Shown here one piece after another: positions 6,734 to 13,116 of a DNA stretch of 35,809 nt. Below the pieces are notes generated by a model, which was given only the letters and a program-made list of their open reading frames with translations, had not been told where the DNA came from and did not search any database. How positions within the stretch are numbered: position 1 is the first letter of the stretch; each line of letters opens with the position of its first letter. A program made the position numbers and the translations under genes. The stretch comes from a virus. The stretch is from positions 1-35,809 of the IMG/VR virus record IMGVR_UViG_3300030380_004648; one strand, written 5' to 3'.

Positions 6734-7330
6734 CTAAAACTCGGCCACTTCCATATCGCTATCTTCTGCGCTTATCTCCACTTGTGGCACACCGGCTTGT
6801 TTTGCTTCGAGAACGAATGGACGATCCACAAATTCTACGACCTCAAACTCTGGCGCAAATGTGCTCGTGCCTTTCTTAAATTTTAACTCGGTAGCGCCAG
6901 TCATTTTAACGACCGGTAACTTACCGTCCGCTTTGCCATTTAATGCCTGCTGTATACTGCGCATGCCTTCTATGACTGCTGTACCACTTTGACGCCACAT
7001 ATATAGCTTCTCGTTTATGCAACATGGGATTTCGATACCCTTCTTCCAGTCGTCGCCGGGTCTTGCAATCCATGTAACGAGGTTGGGGTTCCAAGCCCAC
7101 TCGCTGCTTCCGTCTGCGAAGCGCTGCCAGCCAGATCGCATTTCATAGATATCCATAATGACGCCAGTCTTTTTTATAGTCGCGCACACTTTCTTTTCGC
7201 CGTCTTGATTGACGTAGAATGATTGCGCTGGTACTTGACCGTCGCGTGTACCTATTGCTGTATATTGTAGCCAGCCTTCAATAAGACTGTCGCTACCGTT
7301 GCTTTCGTTAAGATTGATTTCAAAGTTCAT
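6734..7330 (-). CDS. Candidate phage single-strand DNA-binding/annealing partner protein (198 aa)
   Basis: Begins MNFEINLNES and reads as beta-rich in the first 130 residues (GWLQYTAIGT, KKVCATIKKTGVIMDIYEM), ending in an acidic tail that finishes with Phe (AEDSDMEVAEF), as SSB-type proteins often do. It lies directly between a RecB/Cas4-like exonuclease and the primase-helicase, the usual place of a phage ssDNA-binding or annealing protein. AAGGAG lies six bases before the start, which overlaps the exonuclease stop by 11 bases. I do not recognise a named family, so the function is inferred from position and tail. Confidence 0.6.
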   Translation of the reverse strand: MNFEINLNESNGSDSLIEGWLQYTAIGTRDGQVPAQSFYVNQDGEKKVCATIKKTGVIMDIYEMRSGWQRFADGSSEWAWNPNLVTWIARPGDDWKKGIEIPCCINEKLYMWRQSGTAVIEGMRSIQQALNGKADGKLPVVKMTGATELKFKKGTSTFAPEFEVVEFVDRPFVLEAKQAGVPQVEISAEDSDMEVAEF

Positions 7331-8120
7331 TGTTTTCTCCTTCTTGGTTATAAAACTTCTTCATGTGATCTTCTCCCACCCAATAGAAATTATTTTGGAT
7401 CGGTATACACTGCCGCGCTTGATCCGGTGTCATGGTGTCGCAAAATCTATCCAGTCTATTGATTGTCAATCGTGCTTCTTCCATAATGTGATCCGGATCG
7501 CCGTCCTCTTTAAAATCAAACTTAGATTTTGTAACGTAGAGGAATTTGACGGTGTAATTAGATTTTGCCTTTTGGTATATAGAGCGTTGTAGTTGATGAT
7601 CTGCGCTCATTGTACTTGGCATAGCTGCTGTTGTTTTGAGATCGATAATCTGACCGCTCTCTGGAAACACGAGATCAAGAAATCCAACTATTGGTATCGA
7701 CCAATCATTCTTTGTATCTATAAAATCAAATTGGATTTTCTCTTGCTTGCCGTCCTCTGCAAATTCTGGCTTGCCATAATCTTTCAAGGCTTCATAGCTT
7801 TGCCTAATCATAGGCGGTATATTTGTCGCTTCTTTCAATACTCTGTCATCGGGTATAATGTAGAGTTGATTAAATCTGTTTATAGCGCGTTCGATAGCTG
7901 CTTCGACGTCTAACTTTTCTAACAAGATTGCAGCGATCGCGTCCTCGACAATAATACCTCTGTGCATACTAGGCGACGCCTGCTGCTTTTTACCAAAGCC
8001 ATACTTGCATATAAACATCGGTAGATCGTTCTTAAATAGAGATAGCTTTGAAGCAGATACGTTGGGCTCAAAACCTTTTTTCAGATCTACCCATTTCTGT
8101 ATACCCGTTAAATTCTTCAT
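7320..8120 (-). CDS. PD-(D/E)XK exonuclease, RecB/Cas4-like (266 aa)
   Basis: The motifs of the RecB/Cas4 nuclease fold are in order: SASKLSLF (22-29), H53...E59 in HRGIIVED, the metal-binding D149 in GFLDLVF, IIDLKTT with D160 and K162, and Q/Y of QLQRSIYQ (176-183). Such enzymes resect DNA ends during phage recombination and replication. A strong GGGAGG precedes the start, which overlaps the Cro-like gene's stop by four bases. Neighbouring candidate ssDNA-binding gene fits a two-component recombination pair. Confidence 0.88.
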   Translation of the reverse strand: MKNLTGIQKWVDLKKGFEPNVSASKLSLFKNDLPMFICKYGFGKKQQASPSMHRGIIVEDAIAAILLEKLDVEAAIERAINRFNQLYIIPDDRVLKEATNIPPMIRQSYEALKDYGKPEFAEDGKQEKIQFDFIDTKNDWSIPIVGFLDLVFPESGQIIDLKTTAAMPSTMSADHQLQRSIYQKAKSNYTVKFLYVTKSKFDFKEDGDPDHIMEEARLTINRLDRFCDTMTPDQARQCIPIQNNFYWVGEDHMKKFYNQEGENNEL

Positions 8121-8347
8121 TTTACCTCCCTTAATTTTTCTTTTGATAGATGATACATGTCATTTGGCGTGACTTGCCAGTTGGTGTACTTGACAATTTT
8201 TGCCATAACTTCTCGGCGTGGTATGCGAAAGGTATCAGTATCGGGATCGGCTAAATAATTATACAAAGTTTGTCTTGTGACACCCAGTCTATGCGCAAAC
8301 GTAGTGGGACGTATTTGGTTTTTATATAGATATTCCGCGAGTTTCAT
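8117..8347 (-). CDS. Cro-like HTH protein, first gene of the early replication operon (76 aa)
   Basis: The start at 8347 (MKLAEYLYKNQIRPTTFA...) is chosen over the longer ORF because AAGGA lies just before it and the longer form would cover the promoter. A helix-turn-helix is visible at residues 13-32 (TTFAHRLGVTRQTLYNYLAD). It is clearly paralogous to the protein at 11785-11997: both share the M-L-YL-N-I...FA-L-V frame and a C-terminal TN-VTP-DM. Divergent from the repressor at 8530, it occupies the Cro position and should switch the phage toward lytic growth. Confidence 0.85.
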   Translation of the reverse strand: MKLAEYLYKNQIRPTTFAHRLGVTRQTLYNYLADPDTDTFRIPRREVMAKIVKYTNWQVTPNDMYHLSKEKLREVK

Positions 8348-8360
8348 AATTATCCTTACT

Positions 8361-8390
8361 GTTATATGGATAATTTCGTATTGGTGTGAA
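8361..8390 (-). promoter_or_regulatory. Probable promoter of the early replication operon
   Basis: On the minus strand: TTCACA (8385-8390), 18-base spacer, TATAAC (8361-8366), each matching consensus at five of six positions. It would start about 7 bases later and give a leader containing the AAGGA site of the Cro-like gene. The operator at 8394-8405 lies immediately upstream of the -35 box. Confidence 0.6.
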
Positions 8391-8407
8391 TACGAATAAT
8401 TATTCAC
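8386..8407. promoter_or_regulatory. Operator palindrome in the primary immunity region
   Basis: GAATAATTATTC at 8394-8405 is a perfect 12-bp palindrome. It is embedded in a longer inverted pair, GTGAATA (8386-8392) and TATTCAC (8401-8407). Related sites occur at 10596, 11738, 34330 and 34897, always in regulatory regions. Likely bound by one of the phage HTH repressors. Confidence 0.7.
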
Positions 8408-8466
8408 AATATGATTTTGTTGTCTACAAAATGTTTTCGTTTCTGTGGATAAGTTGTCTAAGTTTA

Positions 8467-8520
8467 TTGAACAATTTTGTCAATTTCATAGTATGTACTT
8501 CGCGGAGTCAAAAACTATGG
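8467..8520 (+). promoter_or_regulatory. Repressor promoter candidate with nested inverted repeat
   Basis: TTGAAC (8467-8472), 16 bases, TAGTAT (8489-8494) is a plausible promoter for the gene at 8530. Overlapping its downstream half is a nested inverted repeat: CATAGT (8487-8492) pairs with ACTATG (8514-8519), and ACT (8497-8499) with AGT (8506-8508). The 20 bases at 8501-8520 (CGCGGAGTCAAAAACTATGG) recur exactly at 34141-34160 upstream of terL. Confidence 0.5.
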
Positions 8521-8529
8521 AGTACAAAA

Positions 8530-9240
8530 ATGGATCAAGAAATACTATTTAATGGTGTTGGCCAAAGGTTGGCCGATTTAATCACACACTCAAATATAAA
8601 GCAGATTGATATTGCGAAAGCATTAGACGTCGACCCGTCTGTCGTCAGTCATTGGATCACTGGCAAGCGGCACATGCCAACTTCAAAGAAAGTTGAATTA
8701 TGCGCTTTTTTGGAAGAAAAAAATGGCGAGGTATTTCCACTAGAGGAATTAAATACATTTGACTGTGTAATACCAATAAAAGGCGAAGTGCAAGACAGCT
8801 GGAATATCATTGATTATGATACATTGTCAAAGGAGAGAAAGTTACGAGTAAAAAATCTTTACTTTCCACCCGATACAGTGGGGTTTATTTTTCAAAATAG
8901 TAACAAATTATATTGGCGACACAATGCAATATGGGTAACTAGGATTGTTCCTGGACGTTGGGTAGATAAAAAGGAAGTACACCCGCACGCTGACTCACGT
9001 TTATGTATGTTAAAAGTAAAAGGCGGCAATAAGTTTCTTGCTGTACCAAACATTGCCGGCAAAAGAACAATTACAAGTGGAGAAGGTCATAAGTCCACTG
9101 TGCCATCATATAATATTGTAACTATGGGGAATGGCGAATTGGTATTGAAAGATGTAGAATTAGACTATGCAATACCAATTATCGCCGGTATACCAAACTG
9201 GCAAATACTTGAAAAAGTATTCCACCCCAATCTTGATTAG
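8530..9240 (+). CDS. CI-like HTH repressor (236 aa)
   Basis: The start is ATG 8530 (MDQEILFNGVGQ), with GGAG at 8519-8522. A lambda-type HTH is visible at about residues 25-46 (KQIDIAKALDVDPSVVSHWI). The C-terminal half reads as beta-rich, S24-like in outline, but I see no convincing catalytic Ser/Lys pair, so autocleavage is uncertain. It diverges from the Cro-like gene across a palindromic operator, as expected of the lysogeny repressor. Its stop codon overlaps the integrase stop by two bases on the opposite strand. Confidence 0.8.
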   Translation: MDQEILFNGVGQRLADLITHSNIKQIDIAKALDVDPSVVSHWITGKRHMPTSKKVELCAFLEEKNGEVFPLEELNTFDCVIPIKGEVQDSWNIIDYDTLSKERKLRVKNLYFPPDTVGFIFQNSNKLYWRHNAIWVTRIVPGRWVDKKEVHPHADSRLCMLKVKGGNKFLAVPNIAGKRTITSGEGHKSTVPSYNIVTMGNGELVLKDVELDYAIPIIAGIPNWQILEKVFHPNLD

Positions 9241-10514
9241 ATAAATCCCGGATCGATTTCCGTATTAACGCGCTTCTTCACTAACTGATCTTGGTCAAAT
9301 TTAGTGTATACAGAAGCCGTTATTTGGGATCCAATCGTGTGCCCGATAAACTGCTGTAGCTGTTCCTCTTTTACCTTAGTAAATTGATCGCCGAGCCGGT
9401 GTCTAAAATTACATACATAAAATCTACGGAAAGCATGGAAGCCATATCCCTTTGGGTTTCTTGGGTAATTAAAAGGGTATTGTTCGTCGTTATGATATTT
9501 ATCATATACCTTCGCCCATAACTTAAGATATCTATTCCGTATACCACGATCAGAGAAGCTATAGCCTTGTGGAGTCTGTAAAATCCAGCGCCACCTATTA
9601 TCCTCGCTCTTATCTGCCTTTCGCGTTTCACTATGCACCTTTTCTATGTAAGTCATTTCTTTATCGCCAAGCAGTCTTTTCTTTTGCAATAGTAATTCTG
9701 CAAGAAAATTATCGTTGAGGTCTATCTTTCGATATTCATCTTTACGTCCAACATCAGAAGGCTTGATCTTACTATTCTTAATTTTTAAGTACGCGTGCTC
9801 ATTTCGTGGCTGCACGATATCGTCCCAGGTAAGCTGTCGTATCTCATTGATACGTGCCCCAGTATATGCAAGCAAAATGATAAGCAGTCTATCTGTAGGA
9901 TTGTCCGCTTCCCTTATGAGGCGTTTTATGGGGTGGTGTTGGTTGTTCACACCCGCAGGTAGTTCTAGTTCAAAATAACCTACTTCCTGCTTCTCGGCCT
10001 TCGGCACTGGCTTGGTGGAAGGGTGCGCCTTCAATGGATTGTGCCGTACGTTGTATTGCTTCTTTGTAAGTGCAAAATCAAGAAGCTGCTGCATTTTCTT
10101 CTTTACACGATTTCGTTTGTCGACTCCGCGTTCTTCCTCGATCTTCTTCAGTATGTTATGGACGTCATCAAACTCTAAATTGTTGTAGTTTTTTATGTGT
10201 CCAAAATACTCGTTACAGTTTTTCAGTAACACACTATCTTCTTCATACGTACGTGCCGATAATTTTTCTTCTCTCCTCATAGTCATAAAATCTTGAGTCA
10301 GATAATAGAAGAATTGATCTTGTTGCACTTCAGATAAATCATCGAAAAGTTTTGTCAAAAAATCTTCTTCTGATATATTTGCAGGCTTTTGTTTCTTCTT
10401 TTCAACACCCATAATATCGTCCCAACGTGCACGTTGTCCGTTGAATTCATATTTGATTATGAGGTCGTTTTTTTGGTAAGTCCTCGAGTGTGAGGTTTCA
10501 TTTATTAAGTTCAT
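9237..10514 (-). CDS. int: Tyrosine recombinase integrase (425 aa)
   Basis: Phage integrase of the lambda family. The catalytic set is complete: Arg221 in TGARINEIRQLTW, His360 and Arg363 in HAFRRF, His392 in GHTIGS and the nucleophile Tyr403 in SVYTKF. An N-terminal SAM-like core-binding domain (about 85-155) precedes. It is encoded next to attP (10794-10836), which it should recombine with a host tRNA-Ser gene. A GCGGAG site precedes the start. An operator-like palindrome at 10596-10607 lies 80 bases upstream. Confidence 0.93.
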   Translation of the reverse strand: MNLINETSHSRTYQKNDLIIKYEFNGQRARWDDIMGVEKKKQKPANISEEDFLTKLFDDLSEVQQDQFFYYLTQDFMTMRREEKLSARTYEEDSVLLKNCNEYFGHIKNYNNLEFDDVHNILKKIEEERGVDKRNRVKKKMQQLLDFALTKKQYNVRHNPLKAHPSTKPVPKAEKQEVGYFELELPAGVNNQHHPIKRLIREADNPTDRLLIILLAYTGARINEIRQLTWDDIVQPRNEHAYLKIKNSKIKPSDVGRKDEYRKIDLNDNFLAELLLQKKRLLGDKEMTYIEKVHSETRKADKSEDNRWRWILQTPQGYSFSDRGIRNRYLKLWAKVYDKYHNDEQYPFNYPRNPKGYGFHAFRRFYVCNFRHRLGDQFTKVKEEQLQQFIGHTIGSQITASVYTKFDQDQLVKKRVNTEIDPGFI

Positions 10515-10588
10515 GTTTTTAACTCCGCTGTTTATTGGTCAAGTAAAACATAAATTGTCATTCTCTGCAATATTAACCGTATCAATAG

Positions 10589-10607
10589 TTTCAACGAATA
10601 AATATTC
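10589..10607. promoter_or_regulatory. Operator-like palindrome upstream of int
   Basis: GAATAAATATTC (10596-10607) has the same five-base arms (GAATA/TATTC) as the other operators. On the minus strand it is followed at once by TTGAAA (10589-10594), exactly as the terL promoter site is followed by TTGACA. A convincing -10 box is not clear (TATTGC after 16 bases is the best). Confidence 0.5.
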
Positions 10608-10719
10608 ATGTGGACAAAACAAGTCCGGTGCAGTAATTTATCGATACCATTTTGCCTTTGGCAATTGAGTACACCGGTCTTTTTAACGTGGTACAGAATT
10701 GGCAAAAATAGCTATTTTT

Positions 10720-10764
10720 TTGGCAAATCGATAGTAATGGCATAATTTATATTTCTCCTATAAT
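10720..10764 (+). promoter_or_regulatory. Possible promoter reading into the attP tRNA half
   Basis: A perfect TATAAT stands at 10759-10764, thirty bases before the tRNA-like start. A matching -35 box is not obvious; TTGGCA at 10720-10725 with TAATTT at 10743-10748 (17-base spacer) is an alternative. After integration this DNA would lie upstream of the host tRNA-Ser gene and could replace its promoter. Confidence 0.35.
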
Positions 10765-10793
10765 CGTTATCAGACAACGGTTTAGAGAATTTA

Positions 10794-10836
10794 GGAGGGG
10801 TGGCTGAGTGGTTGAAAGCACCGGTCTTGAAAACCG
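10794..10836 (+). other. attP core: 5' half of tRNA-Ser(UGA)
   Basis: Forty-three bases read as the 5' half of a tRNA-Ser: acceptor strand GGAGGGG, TG, D stem GCT/AGC with its loop, then an anticodon arm CCGGT-CTTGAAA-ACCG with anticodon TGA. Similarity stops at the last anticodon-stem pair, and no variable arm, T-arm or acceptor 3' strand follows, so it is not a functional tRNA. It lies 280 bases from int. This is the expected identity segment for integration into a host tRNA-Ser gene, here at the 5' half, so the phage supplies the new 5' end. Confidence 0.82.
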
Positions 10837-11035
10837 AATAATTATGCGCTTCAACTACACAAATCAAGGTTTTCTCCCAAATAAATTGCAAATCTGCAAT
10901 TCTCCTTAGATATGATTTTGGCAAGATACTGCACTGGTCATACCGTTGTGTAGACAACATCTCAAGCATATTTCATGCTGTATTGAAAGTCAACAATTAT
11001 TTGACCGGTGCTCTGAAATAGACTAGCTGATAAAG

Positions 11036-11698
11036 TTATGAAAAATTATTCGGGATTACCACTTGTGTAATTTTGTAGATAGAATTGATCTCTTTGTCCT
11101 TATATCGTCGTGGCTCGTCATCGCCATGATCGACAATAAATACGTCATCTTCTTTTGTGATTACTGTACCCGGTTGAAACGACCGTTGAACAACATCTTC
11201 GACAATCTTACCCTTGTTTTTCTTTACAGTATATTCCATACAAATGAATACAAGATCACGATTAAATTCATACGGTGCATTTGGTACGGAAAGCGCTAAC
11301 ATATCTTTTTGCAGCCACTTATATGTGTACGGAACACGTATAGCAATCATATCAGTATCGTTAATTAGATCGACCTTATCGATGTAATCTAGGCTTAAAT
11401 CTTGATCGTGTATGATTGTATTTTCGCTGCCTACTGTTAGCTTGCTTATCTTAGTTGCTGATATCTGTAGATTAATATTTGGTATCTCCAAGTTCATATC
11501 TTTGTATATACTATTTACTGGTATACCCAGTAGCCTTGACATACGTTCAACGATCTCGGGATTTCTTGGTTTTTGTATACCATTCTCATAGCGCATATAG
11601 GTCGCTTGTGAAACGCCTACACTATTGGCCATATCTATTTGTGTTATACCTTTATCCATGCGACACTGTGCGAGTCGCGTAACTTTTCTTACACCCAT
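11036..11698 (-). CDS. Second HTH repressor with S24-like C-terminal region (220 aa)
   Basis: An XRE-type HTH occupies residues 18-50 (GITQIDMANSVGVSQATYMR). The C-terminal domain (about 110-215; IAIRVPYTYKWL, DLVFICMEYTV, DDVFIVDHGDDEP) has the strand pattern of LexA/CI dimerisation domains, but no clear cleavage site or Ser/Lys dyad. GCGGAG precedes the ATG at 11698. It diverges from a Cro-like paralogue at 11785 across an operator palindrome, so this is a second complete repressor/Cro pair. Which repressor governs which operator cannot be read from sequence. Confidence 0.8.
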   Translation of the reverse strand: MGVRKVTRLAQCRMDKGITQIDMANSVGVSQATYMRYENGIQKPRNPEIVERMSRLLGIPVNSIYKDMNLEIPNINLQISATKISKLTVGSENTIIHDQDLSLDYIDKVDLINDTDMIAIRVPYTYKWLQKDMLALSVPNAPYEFNRDLVFICMEYTVKKNKGKIVEDVVQRSFQPGTVITKEDDVFIVDHGDDEPRRYKDKEINSIYKITQVVIPNNFS

Positions 11699-11737
11699 GA
11701 TTTTTTCTCCGCAAATTATACATTTAGAAGTGTATAC

Positions 11738-11778
11738 GAATAATTATTTATTGCAATAAAAATCGGCAATCATAAAAT
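11738..11778 (+). promoter_or_regulatory. Operator and leaderless promoter of the second Cro-like gene
   Basis: GAATAATTATTT (11738-11749) matches the operator at 11 of 12 bases. Next come TTGCAA (11751-11756), 16 bases and TAAAAT (11773-11778). Transcription would start about seven bases later, on the A of the ATG at 11785, giving a leaderless mRNA like lambda cI from PRM. No ribosome-binding site is present there. TATAAT (minus strand, 11717-11722) may serve the divergent repressor. Confidence 0.5.
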
Positions 11779-11784
11779 GTTAGT

Positions 11785-11997
11785 ATGAGATTGAAAGATT
11801 ATTTATTAGAAAATGATATAACAGCAAAAGATTTTGCATTATTACTTAGTGTTTCGCCTAGTAAAGTTTCACGCTGGTTGAATGGAAAACATGACATATC
11901 TTTACAAGACGCTTATCGTATACTGTATTTCACAAACGGCTATGTAACACCTATAGATATGCTGGGAGATGTAGATATAGACGAGGTATACCATTGA
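11785..11997 (+). CDS. Cro/CI-like HTH protein, paralogue of the gene at 8117 (70 aa)
   Basis: The protein (MRLKDYLLENDITAKDFALL...) carries an HTH at about residues 14-33 (KDFALLLSVSPSKVSRWLNG) and the C-terminal TNGYVTPIDM also seen in the Cro-like protein at 8117-8347. No Shine-Dalgarno sequence precedes it; a promoter at 11751-11778 would make its message leaderless. It heads a three-gene plus-strand operon with the resolvase-like and zinc-ribbon genes, its stop overlapping the next TTG start. Confidence 0.8.
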   Translation: MRLKDYLLENDITAKDFALLLSVSPSKVSRWLNGKHDISLQDAYRILYFTNGYVTPIDMLGDVDIDEVYH

Positions 11998-12425
11998 CCA
12001 ATTCACGATCTATTGGACGATCCTTTGAATATAAAATCATTGGCATGCTGACAGATGAATTAGGCACGTCTTTTAATTTCAAACGTGATATTGAACAATA
12101 TAGGGAGAGAGATTTGGGAGATGTTATCTCCGACAATGATAAGTGGCCATTTCTAATAGAATGTAAAAGACGTAAGAATGGCACGACTTATAGTTTGGAT
12201 TGGGTGGATCAAGCAAAAAGAGCAGCCGAGAAGTGTAATAAAATACCGGTCGTTATTTATCAATTAATGAGATCGCCAGTACGATGTGTTGTTGATTTGA
12301 ATGTGATATTAAAGGCATTTGACTGTCCAACTGCTTGTTTCCACGAAAACTTGATAGAATTACCGTTGGAAACTTTTTGTATGATAGCAAGGGAGATAAT
12401 GCAAGATGAAGTGTTGGCACTGTAA
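11994..12425 (+). CDS. PD-(D/E)XK Holliday-junction resolvase-like nuclease (143 aa)
   Basis: Small archaeal-Hjc-like/phage PDDEXK fold: E12 in GRSFEYK, D43 in LGDV, E56 and K58 in the core IECKRR, and Q73 in WVDQAKRAAE. Enzymes of this type cut recombination branches or branched concatemers before packaging. It starts with TTG at 11994, overlapping the previous stop (TTGA), with GAGG seven bases upstream. An alternative is a restriction-type nuclease, but the size and the E-x-K/Q pattern fit resolvases best. Confidence 0.75.
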   Translation: MTNSRSIGRSFEYKIIGMLTDELGTSFNFKRDIEQYRERDLGDVISDNDKWPFLIECKRRKNGTTYSLDWVDQAKRAAEKCNKIPVVIYQLMRSPVRCVVDLNVILKAFDCPTACFHENLIELPLETFCMIAREIMQDEVLAL

Positions 12426-12582
12426 TACAGAATTAATTTGGGGTGGGGATCACGATTGTGATGAACACGATTTTATGATGGTTACCAATCTGTCGTGTCC
12501 GTCATGCGACGCTTTCGTGCTTGTATATTTACCAGAGGATTTAGATAGCGACGATCAAGATAAGCAAGATAGCAAAAGCTAA
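12406..12582 (+). CDS. Zinc-ribbon protein with acidic tail (58 aa)
   Basis: Two knuckles, CWHC (residues 3-6) and CPSC (31-34), frame a His/Asp-rich loop (GGDHDCDEHD); the C-terminus is a long acidic tail (LPEDLDSDDQDKQD). The pattern is familiar from small proteins of uncultivated marine phages, without a known role. The start overlaps the resolvase end by 20 bases, with GGGAG upstream. Its last 42 bases overlap a minus-strand microgene. Confidence 0.65.
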   Translation: MKCWHCNTELIWGGDHDCDEHDFMMVTNLSCPSCDAFVLVYLPEDLDSDDQDKQDSKS

Positions 12583-12684
12583 AATTTTACCTTTCTTGTT
12601 CATTTTTCTTTTGCACTCACAAGGAACAATGTCAGTGAATTTGTCTAGTATTTTTATATATTGTGTTTTTATTTTATCTATCAT
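12541..12684 (-). CDS. 47-aa membrane microprotein, last gene of the late operon
   Basis: ATG at 12684 on the minus strand, ten bases after the previous stop, TAA at 12541-12543. The N-terminal half is basic and carries CEC, followed by a C-terminal hydrophobic segment (ILAFAILLILIVAI), suggesting a C-tail membrane anchor. It has a weak ribosome-binding site. It overlaps the convergent zinc-ribbon gene by 42 bases. A lysis-related function is possible by position only. Confidence 0.45.
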   Translation of the reverse strand: MIDKIKTQYIKILDKFTDIVPCECKRKMNKKGKILAFAILLILIVAI

Positions 12685-12693
12685 TTTTTTTCT

Positions 12694-13116
12694 CTATCTT
12701 AATGGGTTTGAATTGTTGAGTTCTATTTCTTCGATCTCAAGTTTTAAGAGTTCTAATTCTTTTGTATTGACCGATACTATTGTATGAGTTTCTGAGAGTT
12801 CACTTTTTATTGTTGCTATTTCAGTATTTATTTCTCTTACTTGCTCGGTCTGTCTATTAATTAATACGTCCTTTGCGGAGTCTATTTTATCCAGGAAGCC
12901 GTCTTGTCTTGCGATCAATCCGTTTTGTACTTCATCGATCTTTTCGTATACTGGTTGCAGATCGACTGTTTGCTCTACTATGTATTCTCTTTGCTCTAAT
13001 TGTGAAAGGCGATTTTCAAATACACCCCAAGCGTAAAAGCCACCGCCTAGAACAGTAGTAGATGAAATTACGGCTATCAACGCTGAGTAATATTTTTTAA
13101 CAAAAGCTAGTTCCAT
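12694..13116 (-). CDS. Membrane-anchored coiled-coil protein (140 aa)
   Basis: One transmembrane segment near the N-terminus (YSALIAVISSTTVLGGGFYAW, residues 10-30) is followed by a long heptad-rich coiled coil (residues 33-135, for example LKLEIEEIELNN at the end). The topology resembles an inner-membrane spanin or another envelope-spanning phage protein, but no family is recognised. It overlaps the upstream gene by 10 bases in the lysis-region end of the late operon. Confidence 0.65.
   Translation of the reverse strand: MELAFVKKYYSALIAVISSTTVLGGGFYAWGVFENRLSQLEQREYIVEQTVDLQPVYEKIDEVQNGLIARQDGFLDKIDSAKDVLINRQTEQVREINTEIATIKSELSETHTIVSVNTKELELLKLEIEEIELNNSNPLR

Larger units (their letters stand above)
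10658..10924. repeat. TTGGCAA repeats flanking attP, candidate integrase arm sites
   Basis: TTGGCAA occurs at 10658, 10699, 10720 and 10918, all in the same orientation. Three lie on the integrase side of the attP core and one beyond it. Lambda-type integrases bind short arm sites arranged this way. CACCGGTCTT also occurs twice (10672 and 10819, the latter inside the core). Confidence 0.45.

Noticed and set aside
10794-10880. Functional tRNA-Ser gene
   Set aside because: Similarity ends in the anticodon stem; there is no variable arm, T-arm or acceptor 3' strand, and no such sequence elsewhere in the window.
10712-10969. Minus-strand open frame of 85 codons across attP
   Set aside because: It lies antisense to the tRNA-Ser fragment and arm-site repeats, has no ribosome-binding site, and its product has no protein-like pattern.
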